The notes under the pieces are model-generated. The model searched no databases and had not been told where the DNA came from. It saw only the letters and a list, made by a program, of their open reading frames with translations. From the NCBI GenBank assembly GCA_934777095.1, contig CAKVNP010000149.1, positions 1-5,858 of the forward strand: a stretch of DNA of 5,858 nt, written 5' to 3'. The stretch comes from an uncultured Clostridium sp. (GTDB lineage Bacteria > Bacillota > Clostridia > Clostridiales > Clostridiaceae). The position numbers were made by a program, and so were the translations under genes. Shown here piece by piece: positions 1 to 5,858 of the stretch (positions are counted from its first letter, which is position 1; each line of letters starts with the position of its first letter).

Positions 1-594
1 ACTGATATCTTTAAAATATGTATTGATCCTGGCCACGGAGGGTCAGATATTGGTACTGAGGGAATTACTGGTTCTTACGAAAAAGATATTTCACTTGGGG
101 TTTCTCTTTATCTTGGAGAAATATTAAAAAGTAATGGCATAGATGTTGTTTACACTAGAACTGACGATAACCTTCCCCAATATGAATCTGCTAATGACAG
201 TTTAAAAGATCGAATAAAAGTTTCCAAAGTTTCAAAGGTTGATTTATTTATTTCCATCCATTGCAATAGCGATTATAATGACTTATCAACAAAAGGCGTA
301 GAAACCTGGTATAAAAAAGGTGATGACAATAGCAGGGCCTTTGCTTCCTATCTTCAATATTATCTAGCGGAATTAAATTACACTAATAATAGAGAACTTA
401 AAACATATAATAATTCTGAAGATGCTTTAGCAGTACTTGAAAAAAACACTTCTACTTCAGCTTTAGTTGAGTTAGGATTTTTAAGTAATAAAGAAGATGA
501 ACGATACTTAACTTCCATTGATGGACAGAAAAACTCTGCTAAAGCTTTAGCTGATGCCATAATTGATTATGTTAATTCATTACCTATAAATTAA
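1..594 (+). CDS. N-acetylmuramoyl-L-alanine amidase (Amidase_3), 5'-truncated by window edge
   Basis: Frame 1 is open from the first base to a TAA at 592-594, giving 197 residues with no start in the window. The product is a zinc-dependent peptidoglycan hydrolase that cuts the bond between N-acetylmuramic acid and L-alanine of the stem peptide. Visible Amidase_3 landmarks, counted from the first visible residue, are DPGHGG at 9-14 (zinc ligand His12), Glu27 in SYEKD (zinc ligand), SIHCN at 85-89 (zinc ligand His87), and ALVELGFLSN at 154-163 (catalytic Glu157). Nearly the whole catalytic domain is present. What is missing is the N-terminal part, which in this family usually has a signal peptide or membrane anchor and sometimes wall-binding repeats. 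Nothing follows the domain at the C-terminus. A sporulation or germination amidase such as CwlD is possible, but the visible part does not settle this. It is convergent with the neighbouring peptidase remnant and ends directly at a terminator. Confidence 0.93.
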   Translation, partial: TDIFKICIDPGHGGSDIGTEGITGSYEKDISLGVSLYLGEILKSNGIDVVYTRTDDNLPQYESANDSLKDRIKVSKVSKVDLFISIHCNSDYNDLSTKGVETWYKKGDDNSRAFASYLQYYLAELNYTNNRELKTYNNSEDALAVLEKNTSTSALVELGFLSNKEDERYLTSIDGQKNSAKALADAIIDYVNSLPIN

Positions 595-596
595 AA

Positions 597-632
597 AAAC
601 AGGCAGTAGATATATTCATCTACTGTCTGTTT
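597..632. terminator. Bidirectional rho-independent terminator between convergent genes
   Basis: A 15-bp stem (597-611 with 618-632, one G-U pair) encloses a 6-nt loop. On the minus strand the stem is followed by seven T residues (599-593), a strong termination signal for the peptidase remnant. On the plus strand it is followed by a weaker T-rich stretch (TTTAATTTT), which serves the amidase gene. The stem starts two bases after the amidase stop codon and lies 15 bp past the remnant's stop. Confidence 0.85.
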
Positions 633-647
633 AATTTTAGATTATTA

Positions 648-926
648 TTATGCAGTCTTAGTCTTATTTCCTAAATCAGAAATAAGCTTCTGCTCATTAT
701 TTTCATATAAATATCGCCTTACTCCAGTCCAGGAATATTTTTGCTGCTCCTTTGAATATGGCCTAATTGAATTAACTATCTTAAATGGTGCTTGTCCTAT
801 TTCTATAACGATATTTTTATCTTTATCTATTTCAACATTTATATTCTGCACCGTATCATACATTTCAGGAGCCATTTCATTATTCCCATCTAAATACATT
901 AATACAGTCCATTCTTTTTTTTTCAT
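648..926 (-). pseudogene. Truncated clostripain-family (peptidase C11) remnant
   Basis: This 92-codon frame matches, from memory of the family, the first part of clostripain-related cysteine peptidases: WTVLMYLDGNNEMAPEMYDT near the N-terminus, an NIVIEIGQA strand, WTGVRRYLY at about 66-74, and the DLGN motif at about 84-87. In full-length members DLGN is followed by NMADP-like sequence and then the catalytic His (SGHG) and Cys regions. Here it continues as KTKTA and stops at three in-frame TAA codons, so all catalytic residues are absent. The ATG at 924-926 fits the family's start, and a stop codon two codons upstream rules out an extension. It is followed by nine A residues. The only good Shine-Dalgarno (954-960) is 27 nt away, so translation may be poor. 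No further pieces of the peptidase lie downstream, where the amidase gene sits. A small functional protein is possible but less likely. Confidence 0.75.
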
Positions 927-953
927 ATATTACTTTTTCTTTTACTTAAATTA

Positions 954-960
954 CTCCTCA
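954..960 (-). promoter_or_regulatory. Displaced Shine-Dalgarno upstream of the C11 remnant
   Basis: TGAGGAG on the minus strand is a good ribosome binding sequence, but it ends 27 nt before the remnant's ATG and no usable start codon lies in between. It may be a relic of an earlier start or of an altered leader. The surrounding 961-990 is very AT-rich and contains TATA-like stretches that could be a -10 element, but no clear -35 is seen. Confidence 0.3.
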
Positions 961-991
961 ATATATAGTATTTTTTTATATTAATTTGTTG

Positions 992-1027
992 AAAAAAAGT
1001 ACTAAGCTTTTTCAAACTTAGTACTTT
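992..1027 (-). terminator. Rho-independent terminator of the thi operon
   Basis: An 11-bp perfect inverted repeat (996-1006 with 1017-1027) encloses a 10-nt loop. On the minus strand it is followed by a run of seven T residues (998-992) that begins inside the stem. It starts 3 bp after the stop codon of the last operon gene, so it should end the thiamin transcript before the peptidase remnant. Confidence 0.85.
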
Positions 1028-1030
1028 ATA

Positions 1031-1612
1031 TTAATTAAATTTTTCAATCTGCGCTTTTATGCTATCACTATAAAAGAGAAGTGACATAATTGCGATTCCA
1101 TCTGCACCAGCTGCAATTGTCTCATGAAAGTTTTCTGCATTAATTCCACCTAGTGCGATTACTTTACATTTCACCTTAGCTTTAACTTCTTGAATAAGCT
1201 TTATCCCTTTCGGTGGCAAACCTTTTTTACAGCTCGTTTCAAATATATGAGAAACCAGCAGGTAATCAGCTCCCTTTTGGTCAGCAATTATTGCTTCTTC
1301 TACTGAATGTACTGAAACACCTACTTTTTCAGTTACTTTACCTAAAATAATAAAATCATTAAAAGACAATTGTATAGACTTTTCTTTAACGTCTTTTAAA
1401 ACATTCACTTTTGAATTAATAATTATCTCTTTTTCAGGAATCATTTCTTTAATTTTTAGATATAACTCTTTATACTCATGATCATTTAAATCTTTTTCCC
1501 TTAAAATAATCTTAAGATTATCATATTCTGCTGCTTCTTTAATTGTTAAAAAGTATTTTTCTGATGATACTAAATACCTGTTAGTTATTAAATAAATAGG
1601 TATCCTAGTCAT
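1031..1612 (-). CDS. tenI: TenI-like thiazole tautomerase (ThiE/TenI family)
   Basis: This is a 193-residue TIM-barrel protein of the thiamin phosphate synthase superfamily. The family splits into ThiE, which couples thiazole and pyrimidine phosphates, and TenI, which aromatises the thiazole carboxylate tautomer made by ThiG. The segment SVHSVEEA (about 100-107) followed by [15 protein letters not shown] (122-136) resembles recalled Bacillus subtilis TenI closely, including His102 and His122 at the same numbers; His122 is the residue linked to tautomerase activity. The ThiE signatures HxGQxD and GPxFxTxTK are replaced by IQLSFND and [11 protein letters not shown], so TMP synthase activity is doubtful. 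GGIN at about 155-158 and GADGIAIMS at about 169-177 form the usual C-terminal phosphate-binding end. The start ATG overlaps the thiC stop by 8 bp with only a weak Shine-Dalgarno, so it is probably translated by coupling. Automatic annotation may call it thiE. Confidence 0.82.
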   Translation of the reverse strand: MTRIPIYLITNRYLVSSEKYFLTIKEAAEYDNLKIILREKDLNDHEYKELYLKIKEMIPEKEIIINSKVNVLKDVKEKSIQLSFNDFIILGKVTEKVGVSVHSVEEAIIADQKGADYLLVSHIFETSCKKGLPPKGIKLIQEVKAKVKCKVIALGGINAENFHETIAAGADGIAIMSLLFYSDSIKAQIEKFN

Positions 1613-2912
1613 TAATAACTAATTCTTCACCATTTAATATTTTGTTCATTGTTCTCATGGAACACATCTTACCACACATTGAGCAGCTTTCTTCATCGTG
1701 AGGCTTACTTTCCGCTCTATATCTTTTGGCTTTTTCAGGATCTATAGCTAATTCAAACATCTTATTCCAATCTAAAGCCGCTCTTGCCTTACTCATCTCA
1801 TTGTCCCAATTTCTTGCACCTTTAACACCTTTCGCAATATCGGCTGCATGAGCTGCTATTTTTGAAGCAATAATTCCCTCTTTCATATCCTCTAAATTAG
1901 GTAATCTTAAATGCTCTGCTGGTGTAACATAGCATAAAAAGTCTGCTCCATATGTTGCTGCAATTGCACCGCCAATAGCTGAAGTTATATGATCATATCC
2001 TGGTGCTACATCAGTAACTAAAGGTCCTAAAACATAAAAAGGCGCACCATGGCATAATCTCTTCTGCATAATCATATTTGCTTCAATTTCATTAAGCGCC
2101 ATATGTCCTGGCCCTTCAATTATAACTTGTACATTTTTCTCCCAGGCTCTTTTAGTAAGTTCACCTAAAGTAATCAGCTCTTTAATCTGTGAAGCATCAG
2201 ATGCATCATTTATCGAACCTGGTCTTAAGGCATCGCCAAGTGATAAAGTAATATCATATTTAGCGCAGATATCTAATAAATCATCAAAGTATTCAAAAAA
2301 CGGATTTTCTGCTTTATTTATTTCCATCCAGGCAAATAAAAGAGAGCCGCCTCTAGAAACTACATTAGTAAGTCTTTTATTTCTTTTAACTGTTTCTACC
2401 GCTTCTCTATTTAAGCCAGCATGAATAGTAACAAAATCAACACCATCCTGTCCGTGCTTTTCTACAACATCTAAAAATTCTTTTGCTGATAAATCCTTAA
2501 GATCTTTATCATAGTAGCCTAAAGCATCATATATAGGAACTGTTCCTAACATAGCAGTAGACATATCTACAATAGTTTTTCTCATTTCTGCTGTTTTTCC
2601 ATAGTTAGATAAATCCATAATTGCTTCTGCACCCATATCTAAGGCTGTCCTTACCTTTTCAAGTTCCCTATCGCAATCACAGCAGTCTCTTGAAATTCCA
2701 AGATTAACATTTATCTTAGTTCTTAGTCCTTCACCAACACCTTCTGCACTTAATGATTTATGATTTATATTTGCTGGAATAGCTACTCTGCCTAATGCTA
2801 CTAATTCCCTTATTTCATCAGCTCTTTTTCCTTCCTTTTCTGCAACAACCTTCATTTCATTAGTAATAATTCCTTTTTTAGCGGCATCCATTTGTGTAGT
2901 ATAATTTCTCAT
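1605..2912 (-). CDS. thiC: Phosphomethylpyrimidine synthase ThiC (short form)
   Basis: ThiC is a non-canonical radical SAM enzyme that rearranges aminoimidazole ribotide into 4-amino-5-hydroxymethyl-2-methylpyrimidine phosphate, the pyrimidine half of thiamin. The 435 residues show VSRGGS (185-190), SLGDALRPG (224-232), EGPGH (266-270), [19 protein letters not shown] (296-314) and TPAEH (330-334). His270 and His334 are 64 residues apart, the same spacing as zinc ligands His426 and His490 of the Caulobacter enzyme. The C-terminal iron-sulfur motif uses Cys410, Cys413 and Cys417 (CX2CX3C), one residue shorter than the CX2CX4C of proteobacterial ThiC. The protein lacks the long N-terminal domain of the roughly 600-residue forms, which is normal for clostridia and archaea. 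An unusual extra cluster Cys77, Cys78, Cys80 lies near the N-terminus. A strong AGGAGGAG site 5 nt before the ATG sets the start. The stop is TAG, inside the next gene. Confidence 0.97.
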   Translation of the reverse strand: MRNYTTQMDAAKKGIITNEMKVVAEKEGKRADEIRELVALGRVAIPANINHKSLSAEGVGEGLRTKINVNLGISRDCCDCDRELEKVRTALDMGAEAIMDLSNYGKTAEMRKTIVDMSTAMLGTVPIYDALGYYDKDLKDLSAKEFLDVVEKHGQDGVDFVTIHAGLNREAVETVKRNKRLTNVVSRGGSLLFAWMEINKAENPFFEYFDDLLDICAKYDITLSLGDALRPGSINDASDASQIKELITLGELTKRAWEKNVQVIIEGPGHMALNEIEANMIMQKRLCHGAPFYVLGPLVTDVAPGYDHITSAIGGAIAATYGADFLCYVTPAEHLRLPNLEDMKEGIIASKIAAHAADIAKGVKGARNWDNEMSKARAALDWNKMFELAIDPEKAKRYRAESKPHDEESCSMCGKMCSMRTMNKILNGEELVIND

Positions 2913-2917
2913 AAATT

Positions 2918-2925
2918 CTCCTCCT
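2918..2925 (-). promoter_or_regulatory. Shine-Dalgarno of thiC
   Basis: AGGAGGAG lies 5 nt before the thiC ATG (core AGGAGG at 7 nt) and overlaps the last two bases to be read of the preceding thiH stop codon (TAG at 2926-2924). It is the best ribosome binding site in the operon, which fits independent strong translation of ThiC. Confidence 0.85.
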
Positions 2926-4027
2926 AAATTCTTTCCCAGTCTTTTAATATAGGCTGATAGCCTACTGATTTTATCATACTGATAATTTCTTCAACTGAAC
3001 TTTCATCATTTATATCAAATTGTGCTGTTCCTGCATTCTTCAGCGTATGTCCGCCAACTTCTGTAGATACTCCTGCACTCATTTTAGTAACTCCAAAAGG
3101 AATAATGTGTCTTCTCATTTCTTCATTTTCCCTAGTAGATATATTCATTCCGCATTGAGGAGCAAATAATCTATAAGCTAAAAGTATCTGTACCATCTGC
3201 TTATCAGTGACACCTTTTACCTCTTTTAAGCCACCTTTGCATGGTCTAATTCTTGGTGGTGAATAAGTCACATCACATTGTGGATAATTTCTTCTAATAT
3301 AATCACCATGTAAAGCAGTAAAAAATGCATCACGCCTAAAATCTGCCAGACCTAAAAGTGCTCCAATACTTATACTTTTCATTCCTGCCATAGCACCTCT
3401 TTCTGGGCCATCTAATCTATATTTAAAGTTTTTCTTAGGACCTGCTAAATGAACTTCATCATATACTTTTTCATCATAGGTTTCCTGATATATAGTAAGC
3501 CCCTCTGCTCCGGCTTTAACAACTTCTTTATATTGTTCTACTGTCATTGGCCATACTTCTATAGTTATTGATGGAAAGTATTCCTTAATGGTATTAATGC
3601 TTTCTACGATATATTCTAGTGGTGAATGCACCTGGCTTTCACCAGTTAAAAGAATTAAATGCCTACAGCCTTCCTTTGCTATTTCTGCTGCTTCTGTTTT
3701 TATTTCTTCCTGGTTCAGCTTTCTTCTATTAATTGTATTTTCAACGTTATATCCACAATACTTGCACTTATTTATACAATAATTTGAAATATACATGGGA
3801 GTATATAAAAGCACAGTTCTTCCAAAATACTGCAAGCTAAGCTCCACTACTTTTTCTGCCATTTCTTCTAAATGATCTGCTGCCTTAGGAGATAAAAGAT
3901 TTAAAAGATCCTCATGCGATAAATTTCTTTCATGAATACTTCTTCTTACATCTTCATCAGTTACCCTTTCAAAATAACCATCAAAATCAAAATCCCTATA
4001 TTGTTCAATTACTCCATAAAAACTCAC
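2924..4027 (-). CDS. thiH: 2-iminoacetate synthase ThiH (radical SAM tyrosine lyase)
   Basis: ThiH cleaves tyrosine with a 5'-deoxyadenosyl radical to give 2-iminoacetate (dehydroglycine) and p-cresol; the first product goes to ThiG. At 367 residues it is close to the 377 of E. coli ThiH. The radical SAM cluster motif CX3CX2C is Cys84, Cys88 and Cys91 in the stretch [13 protein letters not shown], followed by a GGE-like LLTGES at about 125-130. Further ThiH-type segments are [26 protein letters not shown] with [13 protein letters not shown], and PRIRPCKGG. The GTG at 4025-4027 is taken as the start because it yields MSFYG, sits 9 nt after an AGGAG site, and is preceded by an in-frame TAA. The gene lies 12 nt after thiG and 11 nt before thiC. 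Use of ThiH instead of the oxygen-using ThiO fits an anaerobe. Confidence 0.96.
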   Translation of the reverse strand: MSFYGVIEQYRDFDFDGYFERVTDEDVRRSIHERNLSHEDLLNLLSPKAADHLEEMAEKVVELSLQYFGRTVLLYTPMYISNYCINKCKYCGYNVENTINRRKLNQEEIKTEAAEIAKEGCRHLILLTGESQVHSPLEYIVESINTIKEYFPSITIEVWPMTVEQYKEVVKAGAEGLTIYQETYDEKVYDEVHLAGPKKNFKYRLDGPERGAMAGMKSISIGALLGLADFRRDAFFTALHGDYIRRNYPQCDVTYSPPRIRPCKGGLKEVKGVTDKQMVQILLAYRLFAPQCGMNISTRENEEMRRHIIPFGVTKMSAGVSTEVGGHTLKNAGTAQFDINDESSVEEIISMIKSVGYQPILKDWERI

Positions 4028-4036
4028 TTAGCTCAT

Positions 4037-4041
4037 CTCCT
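4037..4041 (-). promoter_or_regulatory. Shine-Dalgarno deciding the thiH GTG start
   Basis: AGGAG overlaps the thiG TAG stop and lies 9 nt before GTG (4027-4025). An ATG directly next to it (4036-4034) is in frame but is followed by AGC and TAA, so it cannot start thiH and is too close to this site to be used efficiently. Confidence 0.7.
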
Positions 4042-4807
4042 ATCCTAAAAATCCTGTTAATGGAGATGATGCATTGGCTTCTCTTGAAGCAGCTCCGAAT
4101 TTTGATTTATAAGCTAGTCTTCCTGCTTCTACAGCCATGGAAAATGCTTTTGCCATATCAGCTGGATTCTTTGATGATGCTATCGCTGTATTTACAAGAC
4201 ATGCATCAGCTCCCATTTCCATAGCTTCCATTGCATGAGATGGTTTTCCTATTCCTGCATCAACTATTATTGGAATATCTAATTGATCTATCATTATTTC
4301 AATTAGTTCCTTAGTTTTAAGCCCCCTATTACTGCCAATTGGTGCTCCTAATGGCATTAATGCTGCCGCTCCTGCTTCAATAAGCCTTCTGCCTGCATAA
4401 AGGTCTGGACACATATATGGAAGTACAACAAAGCCTTCCTTAGCAAGTATTTCAGTTGCTTTTATTGTTTCCTCATTATCTGGCAATAAATATTTAGAAT
4501 CAGAGATTACTTCTATCTTAATCCAATTTCCACAGCCCATAGCCCTAGCTATTCTAGCAATTCTAACTGCTTCTTCTGCATTTCTTGCACCTGATGTATT
4601 AGGTAACAGTATTACCCCCTCTGGAATATTAGAAAGAATATCTTCTTCTTGATGATCTAAATCAATTCTTCTTACAGCTAGAGTAATTACTTGACTACCA
4701 CTATTTTCTAATACATCTTTAATAAGTTTATTTGAAGGATATTTGCCTGTTCCTACAAAAAGCCTATTATTTAATTCCACTCCACCAATGATTAATTTGT
4801 CTGCCAT
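4040..4807 (-). CDS. thiG: Thiazole synthase ThiG
   Basis: ThiG condenses 1-deoxy-D-xylulose 5-phosphate, dehydroglycine and the sulfur carried as thiocarboxylate on ThiS to form the thiazole phosphate carboxylate. The 255-residue length is normal. Family segments are FVGTGKYPS (17-25), [21 protein letters not shown] (68-88), [17 protein letters not shown] (94-110), [13 protein letters not shown] in the middle, and [28 protein letters not shown] near the C-terminus, which includes the phosphate-binding loops of the TIM barrel. Lys97 in WIKIEV corresponds to the B. subtilis lysine (Lys96) that forms the imine with the sugar phosphate, and Glu99 follows it as in the family. The gene begins with ATG only 3 nt after the thiF stop. 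A GAAGG site lies about 10 nt upstream, inside the last thiF codons. Confidence 0.97.
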   Translation of the reverse strand: MADKLIIGGVELNNRLFVGTGKYPSNKLIKDVLENSGSQVITLAVRRIDLDHQEEDILSNIPEGVILLPNTSGARNAEEAVRIARIARAMGCGNWIKIEVISDSKYLLPDNEETIKATEILAKEGFVVLPYMCPDLYAGRRLIEAGAAALMPLGAPIGSNRGLKTKELIEIMIDQLDIPIIVDAGIGKPSHAMEAMEMGADACLVNTAIASSKNPADMAKAFSMAVEAGRLAYKSKFGAASREANASSPLTGFLG

Positions 4808-4810
4808 TTT

Positions 4811-5617
4811 TTATTTACCTTCTTCCCCTAAAATTATTCTTAGTGCACAATTTGCCATATGATTTGCACAGATTGCTACTCTTGGTGCCATAAGTCCAAA
4901 GCCTTCTTTAGCTTCATTTACTCCATCACCACAAATATAAAAGTTATTACTAATTTTTCTTGTAACTATTTCATTAGAGGGATAATAGCCAGCCATTCCT
5001 GAAGATGCAATAAGTACCTTATCTCTCATTTCAGTTAATACTACATTTGAAAGTTCTGCCTTATATTCTGGATTATCAAAAGCTTCAATAATAATATCTA
5101 CATCATTAAAGATTTCCTTTGCATTTGTTTTATCTATCTTATTAATACATGCTTGTACATTAATAAATGGATTAACTTCCTTTAAATTTCTTTTTAAAGC
5201 AATTACCTTATATTCTCCAATATCCTTAATATAGTATTGCTGCCGATTTAAATTTGAAGGTTCAACTACATCAAAATCTACTACTTTTATATTGCCTACC
5301 CCCAGCCTAGCTAAAGATAAAGCTATATTGGAGCCTAACCCCCCTGCCCCTGCTATACCAATTCTGGCTTTTTTAGTTCTACCATATACCTTAGGCGTAT
5401 GCCTTGAAACAATTAAAGCTTCAAGCTCTTCCTCTGAAGGTTTTTCTCCTTTTTTTATCAAAGTAAGCCTATCACCTTCCCGCAGTATTTTATCTCTAGT
5501 TATGGGATAACCATTTAAAATAACTACATCTGCATCAGCCTTTTTTCTAGACCTAACCTCAAAACAGCTAACCCCCTCATCAATATCAAGCACCTCTTCA
5601 TTTACCTTTATTATCAT
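4811..5617 (-). CDS. thiF: ThiS adenylyltransferase ThiF with N-terminal ThiS-like domain (family 2)
   Basis: ThiF uses ATP to adenylate the C-terminal glycine of ThiS before sulfur transfer. The E1-like part spans about residues 70-268: GAGGLGS nucleotide loop at 90-96, Asp114 and Asp116 in DFDVVEPSNLNRQ, Arg125, Lys137, and the DxxxEAFDN segment at about 174-182. Residues 1-57 read as a beta-grasp, ThiS-like domain (IIKVNEEVLDI, then VVILNGYPI, then LREGDRLTLIKKGE) joined by a linker; it does not end in Gly-Gly, so it cannot itself carry sulfur. This layout matches what I recall of clostridial family 2 ThiF. The paired CXXC zinc motifs of E. coli ThiF are absent; the cysteines are 18, 157, 229, 250 and 257. 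The ATG follows the thiS TAA with no gap, and its ribosome binding site lies in the thiS end. Partner: ThiS. Confidence 0.93.
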   Translation of the reverse strand: MIIKVNEEVLDIDEGVSCFEVRSRKKADADVVILNGYPITRDKILREGDRLTLIKKGEKPSEEELEALIVSRHTPKVYGRTKKARIGIAGAGGLGSNIALSLARLGVGNIKVVDFDVVEPSNLNRQQYYIKDIGEYKVIALKRNLKEVNPFINVQACINKIDKTNAKEIFNDVDIIIEAFDNPEYKAELSNVVLTEMRDKVLIASSGMAGYYPSNEIVTRKISNNFYICGDGVNEAKEGFGLMAPRVAICANHMANCALRIILGEEGK

Positions 5618-5812
5618 TTAGCCGCCTCCTACAAAGCTAATTACTTCAACGGTATCATCATCCTTTATATTAATTCTGGCAAAATCCTCTCTAACTATTA
5701 TTTCTTTATTTAATTCCACGACAACGCGCTCTATATTTACCCCAATATCGCTTAATAACTGTGCAATTGTCTTTTCCTGCTCCAAATTAAACTGCTTACC
5801 ATTTAATAACAC
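5618..5812 (-). CDS. thiS: Sulfur carrier protein ThiS
   Basis: ThiS is a small ubiquitin-like carrier whose C-terminal glycine is adenylated by ThiF, converted to a thiocarboxylate, and used by ThiG as the sulfur source. The 64 residues fit the family length (about 66) and pattern: a short first strand (LLNGKQFNL), a helix with TIAQLLSDI, VVVELNKEIIVREDF in the middle, IKDDDTVEVISFV, and the essential C-terminal GGG tail (62-64). The start is GTG at 5810-5812, placed 7 nt after a run of six G residues that can act as Shine-Dalgarno. It is the first gene of the visible operon. The codons of the glycine tail also form the thiF ribosome binding site. Confidence 0.95.
   Translation of the reverse strand: MLLNGKQFNLEQEKTIAQLLSDIGVNIERVVVELNKEIIVREDFARINIKDDDTVEVISFVGGG
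5625..5630 (-). promoter_or_regulatory. thiF Shine-Dalgarno inside the thiS glycine codons
   Basis: AGGAGG on the minus strand lies 7 nt before the thiF ATG. It is made of the end of a valine codon (GTA) and the codons GGA GGC of the ThiS C-terminal glycine tail, so the same bases encode the carrier's reactive tail and recruit ribosomes for its activating enzyme. Confidence 0.85.
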
Positions 5813-5858
5813 TAAACCACCCCCCTTTTTTAATGATGAATTAATTTTTATTAATACA
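5813..5858. other. Visible 46 bp upstream of the thi operon
   Basis: Apart from the G-run this stretch is AT-rich and holds no clear promoter. The conserved TPP riboswitch elements (CTGAGA and ACCTGA type) are not present here. If the operon is riboswitch-controlled, as is common for thiamin genes, the element lies beyond the right edge of the window. Confidence 0.5.
5820..5825 (-). promoter_or_regulatory. G-run Shine-Dalgarno of thiS
   Basis: Six G residues, preceded by six A residues (5831-5826), lie 7 nt before the GTG start of thiS. They can pair with the anti-Shine-Dalgarno CCUCC using one G-U pair. No other ribosome binding site is seen near this start. Confidence 0.6.

Noticed and set aside
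378..560. Minus-strand open frame inside the amidase gene
   Set aside because: It lies antisense to a gene with a complete set of catalytic motifs, has low-complexity serine and leucine content, and resembles no family I recognise.
597..632. Hairpin as a mobile-element terminal repeat
   Set aside because: Its position right after two convergent stop codons, with T-runs on the outgoing sides, is fully explained by a bidirectional terminator, and no transposase or target duplication is seen.
3588..3782. Plus-strand open frame inside thiH
   Set aside because: It is a shadow of a well-conserved radical SAM gene and covers the CX3CX2C coding region; no supporting ribosome binding site was seen.
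5292..5510. Plus-strand open frame inside thiF
   Set aside because: It is antisense to the ThiF nucleotide-binding loop region and has proline- and serine-rich content typical of a shadow frame.
5813..5858. Possible TPP riboswitch upstream of thiS
   Set aside because: The visible 46 bp are too short and lack the conserved core; no claim can be made from this window.

Overview
The window is AT-rich, with short intergenic gaps and codon use typical of a low-GC Gram-positive anaerobe. It looks like Clostridium or a close relative. Three things support this: thiazole synthesis uses the radical-SAM tyrosine lyase ThiH rather than an oxygen-dependent glycine oxidase, ThiC is the short form, and a clostripain-type (C11) peptidase fragment is present. 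The species cannot be named from the sequence.

Layout from left to right. Bases 1-594 (+) hold the 3' part of a zinc-dependent N-acetylmuramoyl-L-alanine amidase gene (Amidase_3) whose 5' end lies outside the window. It was found by reading frame 1 directly, since it has no start codon in the window. It meets a convergent fragment at a hairpin (597-632) that can terminate transcription from both sides. Bases 648-926 (-) carry a 92-codon remnant of a C11 peptidase, cut off soon after the DLGN motif. A second terminator (about 992-1027) ends the main operon.

The rest, 1031-5812 (-), is one compact thiamin operon transcribed right to left: thiS, thiF, thiG, thiH, thiC, then a TenI/ThiE-family gene. 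Gaps are 0, 3, 12 and 11 nt, followed by an 8-bp overlap, so translational coupling is likely throughout. ThiF adenylates the ThiS C-terminus so that it can carry sulfur. ThiH makes dehydroglycine from tyrosine. ThiG joins this with deoxyxylulose phosphate and ThiS-bound sulfur into the thiazole, and the last gene product probably aromatises it. ThiC makes the pyrimidine phosphate. ThiD, a clear ThiE coupling enzyme, and the sulfur donor are not here and must be encoded elsewhere.

Only 46 bp upstream of thiS are visible. No promoter or TPP riboswitch can be seen in them; if present, they lie beyond the right edge. I found no wholly new system. The points most worth a second look are the TenI-like identity of the last gene, the extra ThiS-like domain at the start of ThiF, the ribosome binding site written into the ThiS glycine tail codons, and the truncated peptidase gene.
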